Shown one piece after another: positions 46,300-55,727 of a DNA stretch of 64,000 nucleotides. The notes below the pieces were generated by a model. It ran no database searches, was not told the DNA's origin, and was given only the letters and a program-made list of their open reading frames with translations. Every line of letters begins with the position of its first letter. The first letter of the stretch is position 1. A program made the position numbers and the translations under genes. The stretch comes from Natronospirillum operosum (GTDB lineage: Bacteria > Pseudomonadota > Gammaproteobacteria > Pseudomonadales > Natronospirillaceae). The stretch lies in assembly GCF_004768465.1 (NCBI RefSeq), contig NZ_SRMF01000001.1, positions 683,693 to 747,692 of the forward strand, written 5' to 3'.

Positions 46300-48487
46300 A
46301 TGGTCTGATGAACTCCTGTTCCAGCCGGAAACGCCTGCAGGCCATGAGACGGACGCATCCACGAGTCGCGGGTGGCAGATTCTTGTTGTTGACGATGAGC
46401 CGGAAGTGCATCAGGTCACTACGCTGTCACTGGCGCAGACCCGGGTGCTGGACCTGCCACTGAGTTTCCTGCATGCCTATTCGGCCACGGAAGCGGTTGA
46501 GGTATTGAATGAGCATGCCGGCATTGCTGTGGTCCTGCTCGATGTGGTGATGGAAACCGACGATGCCGGACTGTCACTGGTGCGCACCATTCGCGAGACT
46601 CTTGGCCGGTCCGAAGTGCGCATCATCCTGCGTACCGGTCAGCCCGGGTCGGCACCGGAAGCCAGTGTCATCCGTGACTTCGACATCAATGACTACAAGA
46701 CCAAGAACGAACTGACGCATCGCAAGTTGTTGACAGCAATAACGGCAGCCATCAGGTCCTATCAGCAGATCCGCACTATCAACCAGAACCGGATCGGGCT
46801 GGAAAAGATCATTCATGGTGGTGCCACATTGCTGGAAAAACGCTCGATGGAGGCTTTCGCCGATGGTGTCCTTACCCAGATTGCGTCGCTGCTCGGACTG
46901 AATGCCGAGGGCATCCTGGCCGCGCGCGCCCTGGAGGACGGCGGTGAGGACATCTACATTTTCGGGGCCGCTGGCCACTATACCCGCTACATGAACCGGG
47001 CGTTGGATACACTGGACAACCAGGCCATTCAACAGAAGATTCGCCAGTGTCTGGATGAACGGCGCCATCTGATTGGTGACAACGAGGCCATCTACTATTT
47101 CGGCAGTCACCAGCACGCTGCCGCAGTTTACCTGGAGTCGGGGCAGCCCATGGAGGCGCCGTACCCGGAGCTGCTTGAAGTCTTTCTCAGCAATGTGTCC
47201 ATTGGCTATGACAATGTGGCCCTGTTTCAGCAACTGAGCCGTGCTGCGTTCGAAGACCCGTTGACCCGCCTGGCCAACCGCAATGAGTTTATCCACTTGC
47301 TGGAATCCGAACGCATTCCCAGTGCAGGCAGTACGCTGGTATTGCTCGATATTGATCATTTTTCCGACTTCAATCATGCACTGGGTCAGGATCTGGGCGA
47401 TGAAATGCTGATTGCCGTGGCCCAGCGTCTGCGCAGACACTTTGGCGAACAGGTGGAAATAGCTCGGATCGACGGTGATGTATTCGGTCTGATCGGGGCC
47501 GAAAACGACCTGACTCCCGAGTCCTTCTACCAGGCATTGGCAGATCCGGTACGGCTGGATGGCAATGACTTCAGAGTCATGGTCAGTCTTGGCTATTGTG
47601 CTTTTCCCGGTCAGGTGGACCGGGGGTTGCAACTGCTGAACAGAGCCTTCATGGCCCTGCGCATGGCCAAGAACAGCCCGTTTCGCTCGGTGGCCTGGTT
47701 TACCCCGGAAATGGAAACCCGGGTACGGGAGCGGCTGGGTGGCATCAGAGCCCTGCGGGAAGGCTTTGAACAGCAGGAATTCGTGTTGCACTATCAGCCG
47801 CAGTGGGATCTGGAACAGGGCTTGGTGACCGGGGTCGAAGCCCTGCTGCGCTGGCCCAGGGCTGACGGCAGTTCAGTCTCGCCGGCCGAGTTCATCCCGC
47901 TGGCAGAGCAGTCTGGCCTGATAGTCCGCATGGGGCTGTGGGTGATCGAACAGGCCTGTCGCCAGTTGGTACAGTTGTGCGAAGCTGGCCATGAGGGGGT
48001 GCGGATTTCGGTCAATGTCTCGATGCTGCAATTTCGCAATGCCGGCCTGGTGGATTCGGTGCGTACCCTGATCAATGAATATCGGATCGCCCCCGGTCAG
48101 TTGACGCTGGAAATTACCGAGTCTGTCGTCATGGATGAGCCCAAGCTGGTGCTGACCACGCTTGGCAGCCTCAGCGAAATGGGTGTCCGAATCTCGCTGG
48201 ATGATTTTGGCATGGGCTTCTCGTCACTGGCTTACCTGCGCCAGATGCCATTGCATGAACTCAAGATCGACAAGTCCTTTGTGCAGGACATGGACTCGCC
48301 GCAGGGGGTGGCGGTAATCGAAAGCATCATTCAACTGACCAGTCGGCTGCAACTGGACTGCATTGCCGAAGGTGTCGAAACAGACAGCCAGCAAGCCAAA
48401 CTGCGCCAGCTGGGTTGCCACCGCGCCCAGGGGTTCCTGCACGCGGCGGCCATGCCGTCGGACCGTCTGCTGGCCTATCTGTCCTGA
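46292..48487 (+). CDS. Response regulator with DUF3369, degenerate GGDEF and EAL domains
   Basis: A 731-residue protein. The receiver has phospho-acceptor Asp84 (VLLDVVMETDDAG), followed by a DUF3369 sensor region and a GGDEF domain whose motif is changed to DGDVF and so probably inactive. The C-terminal EAL domain keeps EALLRW, the ITESVVMDEPK, DDFGMGFSSLAYL and AEGVET residues, so it should hydrolyse cyclic di-GMP. GGAGG six bases before ATG 46292. Output of the upstream kinase is therefore likely a drop in cyclic di-GMP. Confidence 0.88.
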   Translation: MTEWSDELLFQPETPAGHETDASTSRGWQILVVDDEPEVHQVTTLSLAQTRVLDLPLSFLHAYSATEAVEVLNEHAGIAVVLLDVVMETDDAGLSLVRTIRETLGRSEVRIILRTGQPGSAPEASVIRDFDINDYKTKNELTHRKLLTAITAAIRSYQQIRTINQNRIGLEKIIHGGATLLEKRSMEAFADGVLTQIASLLGLNAEGILAARALEDGGEDIYIFGAAGHYTRYMNRALDTLDNQAIQQKIRQCLDERRHLIGDNEAIYYFGSHQHAAAVYLESGQPMEAPYPELLEVFLSNVSIGYDNVALFQQLSRAAFEDPLTRLANRNEFIHLLESERIPSAGSTLVLLDIDHFSDFNHALGQDLGDEMLIAVAQRLRRHFGEQVEIARIDGDVFGLIGAENDLTPESFYQALADPVRLDGNDFRVMVSLGYCAFPGQVDRGLQLLNRAFMALRMAKNSPFRSVAWFTPEMETRVRERLGGIRALREGFEQQEFVLHYQPQWDLEQGLVTGVEALLRWPRADGSSVSPAEFIPLAEQSGLIVRMGLWVIEQACRQLVQLCEAGHEGVRISVNVSMLQFRNAGLVDSVRTLINEYRIAPGQLTLEITESVVMDEPKLVLTTLGSLSEMGVRISLDDFGMGFSSLAYLRQMPLHELKIDKSFVQDMDSPQGVAVIESIIQLTSRLQLDCIAEGVETDSQQAKLRQLGCHRAQGFLHAAAMPSDRLLAYLS

Positions 48488-48492
48488 TTCAC

Positions 48493-48945
48493 TCAGGCGG
48501 TAATGGCGCGCAGGCTGGCCAGCGTCTGCTGGCAGGCTTCGGCGGCTTCCCGGCCCTTCTGCACAAAGTGGCTGCTGAAGAACTGCGCATGGGTTTCATG
48601 TTCGTGGAAATGATGCGGTGTCAGCACGACGGAAAACACCGGCGTCTCGGTGTCCAGTTGCACGCGCATCAGCCCGTCAATGACGGCCTGGGCCACAAAG
48701 TCATGACGGTAGATGCCGCCATCGACCACCAGGCCGCAGGCGATGATGGCGCTGTAGCGCCCGCTCTTGGCCAGCAGTTGGGCATGCAGTGGAATTTCGT
48801 AGGCGCCGGGCACACTGAGACACTCGACCTGATGGCCTGACTGCTCGAGCTCGGTCTTGATGGTGTCACTGGCCTGGCTGACAATGTCAGCGTGCCAGGA
48901 TGCGGAGAGTACGGCAACGCGGGGGGATTGCAGGGTCTGATTCAT
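48493..48945 (-). CDS. ribH: 6,7-dimethyl-8-ribityllumazine synthase
   Basis: A 150-residue lumazine synthase, condensing the ribityl-pyrimidine with the four-carbon phosphate in the penultimate step of riboflavin synthesis. VPGAYEIPLHAQLL, ACGLVVDGGIYRHDFVAQAV and the catalytic PHHFHEH are visible. The GGIYRHDF form is that of the RibH2-like group. It stands alone, not in a ribDEBAH operon, and is preceded by an FMN riboswitch. Confidence 0.93.
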   Translation of the reverse strand: MNQTLQSPRVAVLSASWHADIVSQASDTIKTELEQSGHQVECLSVPGAYEIPLHAQLLAKSGRYSAIIACGLVVDGGIYRHDFVAQAVIDGLMRVQLDTETPVFSVVLTPHHFHEHETHAQFFSSHFVQKGREAAEACQQTLASLRAITA

Positions 48946-49057
48946 GGATAGCCTCAGTTTTCAGATGCACCAGAATCAGGGCGAGCGTCAGCACCGAACC
49001 AGACACAATGCCCGTACTCCGAAGCGGAGACGGCATGAACCGGCAGCAGTGATGTCG

Positions 49058-49198
49058 CGATCTCTTTCATCCGGACTGTAACCGTCGGCTCTGGCGTCGC
49101 ACCAGATCTGCTGACCCCGGCCCCAGGCCGGGCGCTCGCGGGCTCCTGCCGGTTCAAATGGCAGATACCGCCGGTGGGGAATTACACCCCGCCCTGAG
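49058..49198 (-). promoter_or_regulatory. FMN riboswitch (RFN element) upstream of ribH
   Basis: On the minus strand all conserved blocks are present in order: GGGCGGGGTGTAATTCCCC, ACCGGCGGTA, AGCCCGCGAGCG, the GTCAGCAGATCTGGTG part, GCCGACGGTTACAGTCC and GGATGAAAGAGAT. It lies about 110 bases before the ribH start, so FMN should lower RibH synthesis. A hairpin CTCCG-CTT-CGGAG lies between, but no T-run, so control may be at translation. Confidence 0.95.
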
Positions 49199-49328
49199 AA
49201 CGCGCCGGTCAAGTCCGACCGGCAGCCGGATAATAGCATGTCCAACCGGCATTTGGATCACTTCTCGCTTGGGCCTGACACCGACTGCGGCTAGAATCAC
49301 TAATTTGCATTCGCCTGTAGGGAGCATC

Positions 49329-50354
49329 ATGCCGTCCACCGACACCCTGATCGATCTGAGAAGTGATACCGTGACCCGGCCGACCGCAGCCATGCGTGAG
49401 GCCATGGCGGCGGCCCCGGTCGGAGACGATGTCTATGGTGATGACCCCAGCGTCAATGCGCTGGAAGCCCGGGTGGCCGAGATGACCGGCATGGAGGCGG
49501 CCCTGTTGTTGCCCACCGGCACCCAGAGCAATCTGGTGGCGTTGCTCGCCCACTGTGAACGCGGCGACGAGTATATCGTCGGACAGAGCTATCACACTTA
49601 TCGCTATGAGGGCGGTGGTGCCGCCGTTCTGGGCAGCATTCAGCCGCAGCCCATACCGGTACAGGACGACGGCTCGCTGGCCCTGGAAGACATCGAAGCC
49701 TACATCAAGCCTGATGACCTGCATGTTGCCCGCAGCCGCCTGCTGGCGCTGGAAAACACCTGCAATGGCCGCGTGTTGTCGGTGGACTATGTGCACAGTG
49801 CTGCGGCACTGGCGCGCCGACATGGCCTCAATGTGCATATGGACGGCGCCCGCCTGTTCAACGCCGTGGTTGCCGCCGGGGTCACGCTGCAGGACTACAC
49901 CGGCGCCATGGACAGTGTCAGCCTGTGTTTCTCCAAGGGCCTGGGGGCACCGGTGGGCTCCATGCTGGCCGGTTCGCAGGCACTGATTCATGCCGCCCGG
50001 CGCTGGCGCAAGATGACCGGCGGTGGCATGCGTCAGGCCGGTATCCTGGCGGCAGCGATAGACCATGCACTCACCCATCATGTGGCTGATCTGGCTCATG
50101 ATCACCGGCGCGCGGCCATGCTGGCCGAAGGCCTGTCTGCGCTGAACCGGGTAGAGGCAGTGACGGTCAATACCAACATGATCTACATGACGCTGCCGGA
50201 TGAGCAGAGCGGCGGTGCGCTGCAGGCACACCTGGCAGAGCAGGGCGTGCTGATCAGTGGAGGCCGGCGGATACGGCTGGTCATGCACCGGGACATCGAT
50301 GACGATGACGTGCAACGGGTGCTGGATCTGATCGGGACCGGGCTGGCAGCCTGA
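49329..50354 (+). CDS. ltaE: Low-specificity L-threonine aldolase
   Basis: A 341-residue PLP enzyme cleaving threonine or allo-threonine to glycine and acetaldehyde. LIDLRSDTVTRPTAAMREAM at the N-terminus and GDDVYGDDPSVN are hallmarks, and the PLP lysine is in SVSLCFSKGLGAPVGSML. Starts at ATG 49329 with AGGGAG upstream; an open frame from 49158 overlaps the riboswitch on the other strand and is not coding. Confidence 0.93.
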   Translation: MPSTDTLIDLRSDTVTRPTAAMREAMAAAPVGDDVYGDDPSVNALEARVAEMTGMEAALLLPTGTQSNLVALLAHCERGDEYIVGQSYHTYRYEGGGAAVLGSIQPQPIPVQDDGSLALEDIEAYIKPDDLHVARSRLLALENTCNGRVLSVDYVHSAAALARRHGLNVHMDGARLFNAVVAAGVTLQDYTGAMDSVSLCFSKGLGAPVGSMLAGSQALIHAARRWRKMTGGGMRQAGILAAAIDHALTHHVADLAHDHRRAAMLAEGLSALNRVEAVTVNTNMIYMTLPDEQSGGALQAHLAEQGVLISGGRRIRLVMHRDIDDDDVQRVLDLIGTGLAA

Positions 50355-50481
50355 CCGGTACGCCATCAAAGCAGAAGCAAGACCTGAACTGTACTCTCTG
50401 TGCAAAGACCGGCTCATACTTTGCAATCCGGGCCTCTGGTAGTCTTTAATGTCAGGTGTCACCCGGTCAGGAGAAGCAGTT

Positions 50482-51336
50482 ATGCGCACCCTTATTCTGT
50501 CAATTGCCCTGTTGTTGACTGCTTCTGCAACTCTGCAGGCACGGGAGCCCATGGAGGACCCGGATGACCTGGTGGCCGTCGAACTGGCCACGGTCGGGGT
50601 GGATCCGATGTCGGGCACACCCCTGGTGATACTGCGTGAGCCCGGCTCGGGCGATGTGGTGCCCATCAGCATCGGCCCGGAAGAGGCCCTGGCCATTATC
50701 CGGGCTCTGGAGTCGATACAGACACCACGCCCCATGACTCACGACACTGCCGTGGAAGTGATCAGCGCCCTGGGTGGCACCCTGAATCGGATCATGGTCG
50801 ATGCCCTGATCGACAACACCTACCATGGCGTGCTCGATATTCGCCGTGATGGCGACCCCGATACTCCCGTCTATGTCGATACCCGGCCATCGGACGCGCT
50901 GGCACTGGCTGTGCGCACCGGAGCCACCATTCTGGTTGCACCGGAGGTGCTGCAGGCCACCCGCGGGCGCGACTTCGAGGGCCTGGGCGATGATCAGTCG
51001 GTGACGGCGCTGGGTATTACCGTGGGGATGCTGTCGGACGAGATTCGGGGCGATCTGGATTTTCCCGATGACCCCGGTGTAGTGGTCAACCGGGCAGTAG
51101 GGCAGGCGCAGGAAGCCGGTATTGAACCCGGTTCCATGATACTGTCGGTGAACGGCGAGGCGCCGACCACGCCGCTGGAATTTCTGGAGCTGGTACAGCA
51201 GACAGAGTCCGACGAGCCGGCCGTGATCCGCTTCTGGTATGATGGTGAAGAGCGGACCATCGAGCTGGATACCGATGTACCTGCTCCGGAGCCGCGTCGC
51301 CGTACCGCACCGGGCGATATGGGCCCCACAGTCTGA
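50482..51336 (+). CDS. Exported BFN-domain (DUF151) protein with a PDZ-like domain
   Basis: A 284-residue protein with a signal peptide (MRTLILSIALLLTASATLQA). Residues about 35-165 form a BFN/DUF151 domain (VPISIGPEEALAIIRALE, DTRPSDALALAVRTGATI). Residues about 185-270 look like a PDZ domain (GVVVNRAVGQAQEAGIEPGSMILSVNGE, in two parts). BFN domains in plants are nucleases, but the bacterial function is unclear. AGGAG nine bases before ATG 50482 decides the start. Confidence 0.8.
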   Translation: MRTLILSIALLLTASATLQAREPMEDPDDLVAVELATVGVDPMSGTPLVILREPGSGDVVPISIGPEEALAIIRALESIQTPRPMTHDTAVEVISALGGTLNRIMVDALIDNTYHGVLDIRRDGDPDTPVYVDTRPSDALALAVRTGATILVAPEVLQATRGRDFEGLGDDQSVTALGITVGMLSDEIRGDLDFPDDPGVVVNRAVGQAQEAGIEPGSMILSVNGEAPTTPLEFLELVQQTESDEPAVIRFWYDGEERTIELDTDVPAPEPRRRTAPGDMGPTV

Positions 51337-51376
51337 TCAGCGGGCTCCGGCAGAGCCCAACAGGACGGGAAGCCGC

Positions 51377-51820
51377 ATGATGCAGTTGCAACAGGTCGAT
51401 CATATCGCCCTGATCTGCTCCGATTACGAGCGCAGCAAGGCCTTCTATACCGAGGTGCTGGGCTGCACTGTGGTGCAGGAACAGTATCGGGCCGAGCGTG
51501 ACTCCTGGAAGTGCGATCTGGCCCTGAATGGGCGCTATCTGCTGGAGCTGTTTTCATTTCCCAAACCACCCCCTCGACCCTCGAGTCCGGAAGCCTGCGG
51601 CCTGCGCCACCTGGCCTTTCAGGTGGCAGATCTGGATGCGGCCATCAGTGACCTGATGGCAAGAGGCATCGCGGTTGAACCCGTGCGCCATGACGAGACT
51701 CGCAACGGCGCCCGCTTTACCTTTTTCAAGGACCCTGACGGCCTGCCTCTGGAGTTGTGCGAGGCTGCTGTCGACTATACTGCAGCGCATACCGAGCGCT
51801 TACAAGGAGGCCGGGCATGA
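51377..51820 (+). CDS. VOC-family protein (YaeR/GloA2-like)
   Basis: A 147-residue vicinal-oxygen-chelate protein. QVDHIALICSDYERSKAFYT and LRHLAFQVADLDAAI give the two beta-alpha repeats, and the metal-site residues His, Glu in LELFSF, a second His and Glu in PLELCEA are kept. The family resembles glyoxalase I but its substrate is unknown. It overlaps the deacetylase gene (ATGA), a usual pairing of small metabolic genes. Confidence 0.82.
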   Translation: MMQLQQVDHIALICSDYERSKAFYTEVLGCTVVQEQYRAERDSWKCDLALNGRYLLELFSFPKPPPRPSSPEACGLRHLAFQVADLDAAISDLMARGIAVEPVRHDETRNGARFTFFKDPDGLPLELCEAAVDYTAAHTERLQGGRA

Positions 51821-52947
51821 TCGGAGATCGCAGCGTCATCGTGTTTCATGATGAGCGAATGCTGGAACACGCTCCGGACGCCGAGGCACCCTTTGTACCG
51901 GGGCGGCTGGATCGACGTATTCGCGAGATCATAAGCAGCCTGGGTGTACAATGGAAATACCCCGAACACCCGGGGCGGCTGACCGCAGTGCATGATTTGC
52001 TGACCAGAGAGCCGATCGCCGGGGTCGAGATCAGACCAGGACAGGTAGCCACCCGTGAACAACTGGCACGGGTGCACACCAGCAGCTATCTGGATGCCAT
52101 AGAGTCCGTTCGTGGCAAGAATGCCTGGCTGGATGTCGATACCACGGCGGTGTCCGCCGGCAGCGTGGATGCAGCCGATGTGGCTGCCGGTACTGCCGTT
52201 GCCGCTGTGGAGGCAGTGGTCAGGAAGGAGGCCGGCAGCGCCTTTGCCCTGGTTCGGCCGCCCGGGCACCATGCGGAACCGGTACGGGCCCGCGGCTTCT
52301 GCCTGTACAACAATGTGGCCGTCGCAGCGGCCCATGCGCAGGCCGCACTCGGCTGCGAGCGGGTGCTGATCATCGACTGGGATGCCCACCATGGCAACGG
52401 CACGCAGGAGATTTTCTGGGCTGATCAGGATGTGCTGTTCTTTGATACCCACCGGGCCGCCCCCTTTTATCCCGGGTCCGGTCAACTGGAGGAAGTCGGG
52501 GCCGGGCTGGGCGAGGGCACCACGGTCAATGTGCCGCTGCCGGCCGGTACCGGTGACCGAGCCATGCTCAAGGCCTTCAATGACATCCTGGTGCCGGCGA
52601 CGGAGCACTTCAAACCCGACCTGATACTGGTGTCGGCAGGCTTTGATGCCCATCACTTTGATCTGGCCATGAATGTCAGTTTCGGCGGCTTTGCCGCCAT
52701 GACCGCCATAGTGCAGGAACTGGCGGACCGCCATTGTGACGGGCGGCTCGCGCTGGTGCTGGAAGGCGGTTATCATCTCGACTCCCTGTCGCAGGGTGTA
52801 CATGCGGTATTGGAAGTGCTGGCCGGGGGCGAGGCCCCGATTCCCGATGAGTACGGGCTGGCGGAAGTACAGGCTGCCGCCGAGTTTCATCGGAATGCCT
52901 TCCAGGCCGATCAGGAGCCAGACAGTTTGGGAGAGAACAAGCGGTGA
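51817..52947 (+). CDS. Histone-deacetylase-like amidohydrolase
   Basis: A 376-residue zinc amidohydrolase of the arginase/HDAC superfamily. The active-site motifs are [20 protein letters not shown], the [11 protein letters not shown] zinc site, and the second aspartate region [10 protein letters not shown], with [10 protein letters not shown]. Bacterial members cleave acetyl-polyamines or acetyl-lysine; the substrate here is open. AAGGAGG before ATG 51817, overlapping the VOC gene. Its stop overlaps the yaiI start. Confidence 0.9.
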   Translation: MIGDRSVIVFHDERMLEHAPDAEAPFVPGRLDRRIREIISSLGVQWKYPEHPGRLTAVHDLLTREPIAGVEIRPGQVATREQLARVHTSSYLDAIESVRGKNAWLDVDTTAVSAGSVDAADVAAGTAVAAVEAVVRKEAGSAFALVRPPGHHAEPVRARGFCLYNNVAVAAAHAQAALGCERVLIIDWDAHHGNGTQEIFWADQDVLFFDTHRAAPFYPGSGQLEEVGAGLGEGTTVNVPLPAGTGDRAMLKAFNDILVPATEHFKPDLILVSAGFDAHHFDLAMNVSFGGFAAMTAIVQELADRHCDGRLALVLEGGYHLDSLSQGVHAVLEVLAGGEAPIPDEYGLAEVQAAAEFHRNAFQADQEPDSLGENKR

Positions 52948-53405
52948 AGATCTGGGTAGATGCGGATGCCTGTCCGAATGTGGTGCGGGAGATCCTGTTC
53001 CGGGCTGCGGATCGGGCCCGGGTCGAAGTGACACTGGTGGCCAATCAGCCGCAGCGGGTACCGGCTTCCAAATGGGTCAACAGCGTGCAGGTCGCGCAAG
53101 GGTTTGATGTCGCCGACAACGAGATTGTGCAGCGTCTGAGCGCCGGTGATCTGGTGATCACGGCAGACATACCGCTGGCGGCAGAAATCGTCGAAAAAGG
53201 CGCCCATGCGATCAACCCGCGCGGCGAACGCTATACCGAACAGAACATTCGCGCCCGCCTCAATATGCGTGATTTCATGGAGACCCTGCGCGCCAGCGGA
53301 GTGCAGACGGGCGGCCCGCCAACGCTGAATCAGACCGACCGCAAGCGCTTTGCCGACCAGCTTGACCGTTTTTTGGCCACCCATCACCGCCCACAGTCAG
53401 ACTAG
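52944..53405 (+). CDS. yaiI: YaiI/YqxD-family (DUF188) protein
   Basis: A 153-residue protein of the UPF0178/DUF188 family with [19 protein letters not shown] at the N-terminus and [21 protein letters not shown] in the middle. The fold is NYN/PIN-like and a nuclease role is predicted but not shown. GTG 52944 overlaps the preceding stop; its own stop TAG shares bases with the stop of the convergent pagL gene (CTAG). Confidence 0.85.
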   Translation: MKIWVDADACPNVVREILFRAADRARVEVTLVANQPQRVPASKWVNSVQVAQGFDVADNEIVQRLSAGDLVITADIPLAAEIVEKGAHAINPRGERYTEQNIRARLNMRDFMETLRASGVQTGGPPTLNQTDRKRFADQLDRFLATHHRPQSD

Positions 53406-53911
53406 AAGTTCAGACCGTATTTCAGCGTCAGCAGTTCCGTGCCCGGGTTGTCGTCGGCCAGCGAGGCATTGGAGATATGGCTGAAATGCAGGCCCATACG
53501 GGTACTGTCCGGGAATTCATAGTCGATACCGACACTGGATTTGAACTGTAGCGGAAACCCCAGATCCGTGTCGCTGTTGCCGCCATGGTGGTACAGTCCC
53601 GGCGCGAAACCGACCAGCAGGGCCGGCCCCAGGCCATCCTGGCGTATCGCGGTGCGCCGCTGCACCCCCGCATAGAGCATGTGCGAGGCATGCCGGGTAC
53701 GCAGCAGACCGACATAGGGCGTCAGTTCAAAGCGGCTCCAGCGCTCGGCACTCTGCCATTCCAGCCCGTACTGGGAGTCGGCTTCGTCCCGCCCCACATC
53801 CACCTGGCCAATAAAGATGCGCAGATAGGCTGCCGTGCGGTCATTCGCTGTATCGGCCTGAACGGGGTCGGCCAGCAGCGTCAGGGTCAGCAACAGGGCA
53901 AGGACTCTCAT
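53402..53911 (-). CDS. pagL: PagL-like lipid A 3-O-deacylase
   Basis: A 169-residue protein with a signal peptide ([19 protein letters not shown]) and alternating beta-strand residues, an 8-stranded outer-membrane barrel. The C-terminal [15 protein letters not shown] region holds the catalytic His and Ser of PagL, with Glu near the end. It removes an acyl chain from lipid A. ATG 53911 lies two bases after the dsbA-like stop and has GAGG upstream. Its stop overlaps that of the opposing yaiI gene. Confidence 0.8.
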   Translation of the reverse strand: MRVLALLLTLTLLADPVQADTANDRTAAYLRIFIGQVDVGRDEADSQYGLEWQSAERWSRFELTPYVGLLRTRHASHMLYAGVQRRTAIRQDGLGPALLVGFAPGLYHHGGNSDTDLGFPLQFKSSVGIDYEFPDSTRMGLHFSHISNASLADDNPGTELLTLKYGLNF

Positions 53912-53913
53912 GC

Positions 53914-54564
53914 TCAGGCCTCGCGCGCAATCTGTTGCAGGGCGTCCTTGAACACGGAAACCGGCTGCGCCCCGGTCAGACTGAACTGATCGTTGACAAT
54001 GAAGGTCGGCACCCCGCTGATGCCGAGGTCCCGCGCCTGGGCCAGCTCCTGTTCCACCTCGCCCCGATACTGGTCGTCTGCCAGTACCTGCTCCAGTTCG
54101 GCGGCATCCAGGCCCGCGTCCTGCGCAGCCTGCAGCAGTGTGGCTGTGGCGCCCGGGTTTTCGCCGTTGGTAAAATAGGCAGTGAAGAGCTGTTCGGCCA
54201 TAGCCGTGGCACTGTTCTTCAGACCGGCCCAATACATGGCACGGTGCGCATCAAAGGTGTTCCAGGTGCGAAAGTCATCGGTAAAATTGAACGTGAAGCC
54301 GGTCTCTTCTCCGAGTGCGGTAATGCGCCTGCGCATGGCCCGTGATTCCGTTTCCGTCGAACCGTACTTGTGGCGGATATGCTCATGGAGATTTTCCCCT
54401 TCGGCAGCAATATGCGGGTTCAGTTGAAAGGCCTGCCATGAAATCCGGGCTTCGATATCGGGCTGCAGTTCGTCCAGTGCCGCGCGCAGATGGCGATAAC
54501 CGACCAGACACCAGGGGCAGGCGATGTCCGAAACGATGCGGATGTTCAGTTCTGTTGCCGACAT
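53914..54564 (-). CDS. DsbA-family oxidoreductase (FrnE-like)
   Basis: A 216-residue cytoplasmic thioredoxin-fold protein with the CPWC active site in IVSDIACPWCLVGY, a helical insertion, and the cis-proline VSGVPTF-like GISGVPTFIVND. FrnE proteins act as disulfide oxidoreductases or isomerases in polyketide or stress pathways. ATG 54564 has AGGAG nine bases upstream; an in-frame start at 54603 is not favoured. Co-transcribed with the pagL-like gene. Confidence 0.87.
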   Translation of the reverse strand: MSATELNIRIVSDIACPWCLVGYRHLRAALDELQPDIEARISWQAFQLNPHIAAEGENLHEHIRHKYGSTETESRAMRRRITALGEETGFTFNFTDDFRTWNTFDAHRAMYWAGLKNSATAMAEQLFTAYFTNGENPGATATLLQAAQDAGLDAAELEQVLADDQYRGEVEQELAQARDLGISGVPTFIVNDQFSLTGAQPVSVFKDALQQIAREA

Positions 54565-54647
54565 GTCCGGGGACTCCTGTGCAGATGGATTGAGCTTGTA
54601 CATCAGTTCCGGTAGTTTACACCTTTAAGTATGGAACGCCCCAGGGA

Positions 54648-55400
54648 ATGAGCTCAGAACAGCCTGCATCCAACACCACAATGAACTCTGCGCAGACCTG
54701 TCTTACCGTCGCCGGCACCTGGGCCGGGTTCCGGCGCATGGCACCGCTCAGCCTGTTCGTGATCGTGTTCGGCATGGCCTTCAGTGTGGCCGCCATGCAG
54801 GCCGGGCTGACCAGCACCCAGATCATGCTGATGAGTGGCCTGGTCTTTGCCGGCGCATCCCAGTTCGGGGTGCTTGAGGTCTGGGCCTCGCCCATCTCGC
54901 TGGCCACCGTGGTGGTGATTACCTTCGCCATCAATTCCCGGCACCTGCTGATGAGTGCCTCTCTTTACCCCTGGCTGCGCGAATTGCCGCCTCGGCAACG
55001 CTACAGTACGCTGTTCTTTCTCAGTGATGCCAACTGGGCGCTGTCGCTGCAGGACTATTATCAGGGCTTCCGCGATGTGGGCGGCCTGCTGGGCGGCGGT
55101 CTGGCGCTGTGGAGCGCCTGGATGATCGGCACCGCCATCGGGGTGGGCCTGGGCAGCGGCTTCGACGACCCCGAACGCTGGGGGTTGGATGTGATCATGA
55201 GCTGCTTCCTGCTGGCCATGATTTTCGGTGGCAGCAACAAGAAGCAGATGATTCTGCCCTGGAGCGCTGCCGTGCTGGCTACCATGGCGGCGCTGCAATG
55301 GTTGCCCGACAACACCCATGTCATCGTTGGGGCCCTGGCCGGCGGCCTGGTCGGGATACTGATTCCGGAGCGGAGCGAGCAGAAGGAGGCGGCATCATGA
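54648..55400 (+). CDS. azlC: AzlC-family branched-chain amino acid exporter, large subunit
   Basis: A 250-residue membrane protein with about six hydrophobic segments (FRRMAPLSLFVIVFGMAFSV, LMSGLVFAGASQFG, INSRHLLMSASLYPWL). The family exports branched-chain amino acids or analogues together with AzlD, encoded next and overlapping (ATGA). ATG 54648 has AGGGA upstream; ATG 54681 is a possible alternative. Confidence 0.88.
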   Translation: MSSEQPASNTTMNSAQTCLTVAGTWAGFRRMAPLSLFVIVFGMAFSVAAMQAGLTSTQIMLMSGLVFAGASQFGVLEVWASPISLATVVVITFAINSRHLLMSASLYPWLRELPPRQRYSTLFFLSDANWALSLQDYYQGFRDVGGLLGGGLALWSAWMIGTAIGVGLGSGFDDPERWGLDVIMSCFLLAMIFGGSNKKQMILPWSAAVLATMAALQWLPDNTHVIVGALAGGLVGILIPERSEQKEAAS

Positions 55401-55714
55401 CCATTGCACTGACCACTGCCACCGGTTTTCTGGTCATCGCCGTCATGGGCCTGGTGGCCTACCTGACCCGGATCGGCGGCGTGCTGATCATGGCGCGCAT
55501 GAAGATCGGGCGGCGTACCGAGCGCTTTATCTATGCCATGTCCGGCTCCGCACTGGTGGCCATTGTGGTGCCGCTGGCCGTCGAGGGCGACGCCGCTGCC
55601 CGGGCCTCGCTGGTCGCCACCTCTGCGGTCATGCTGACCACCCGCAAGACCCTGCTGGCCATCGCTGCCGGCATCCTGGTCGCTGCCGGCTGGCGGGCCC
55701 TGTTCGTTTACTGA
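55397..55714 (+). CDS. azlD: AzlD-family branched-chain amino acid exporter, small subunit
   Basis: A 105-residue membrane protein with about three hydrophobic segments (FLVIAVMGLVAYLTRIGGVL). It starts at ATG 55397, overlapping the azlC stop. It is required with AzlC for export. Confidence 0.87.
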   Translation: MTIALTTATGFLVIAVMGLVAYLTRIGGVLIMARMKIGRRTERFIYAMSGSALVAIVVPLAVEGDAAARASLVATSAVMLTTRKTLLAIAAGILVAAGWRALFVY

Positions 55715-55727
55715 GCCGGCCGTCGCA

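Noticed and set aside
48954-49405. Several open frames on both strands upstream of ribH and ltaE
   Set aside because: They overlap the FMN riboswitch, which accounts for the conservation; they lack ribosome-binding sites and recognisable protein sequence.
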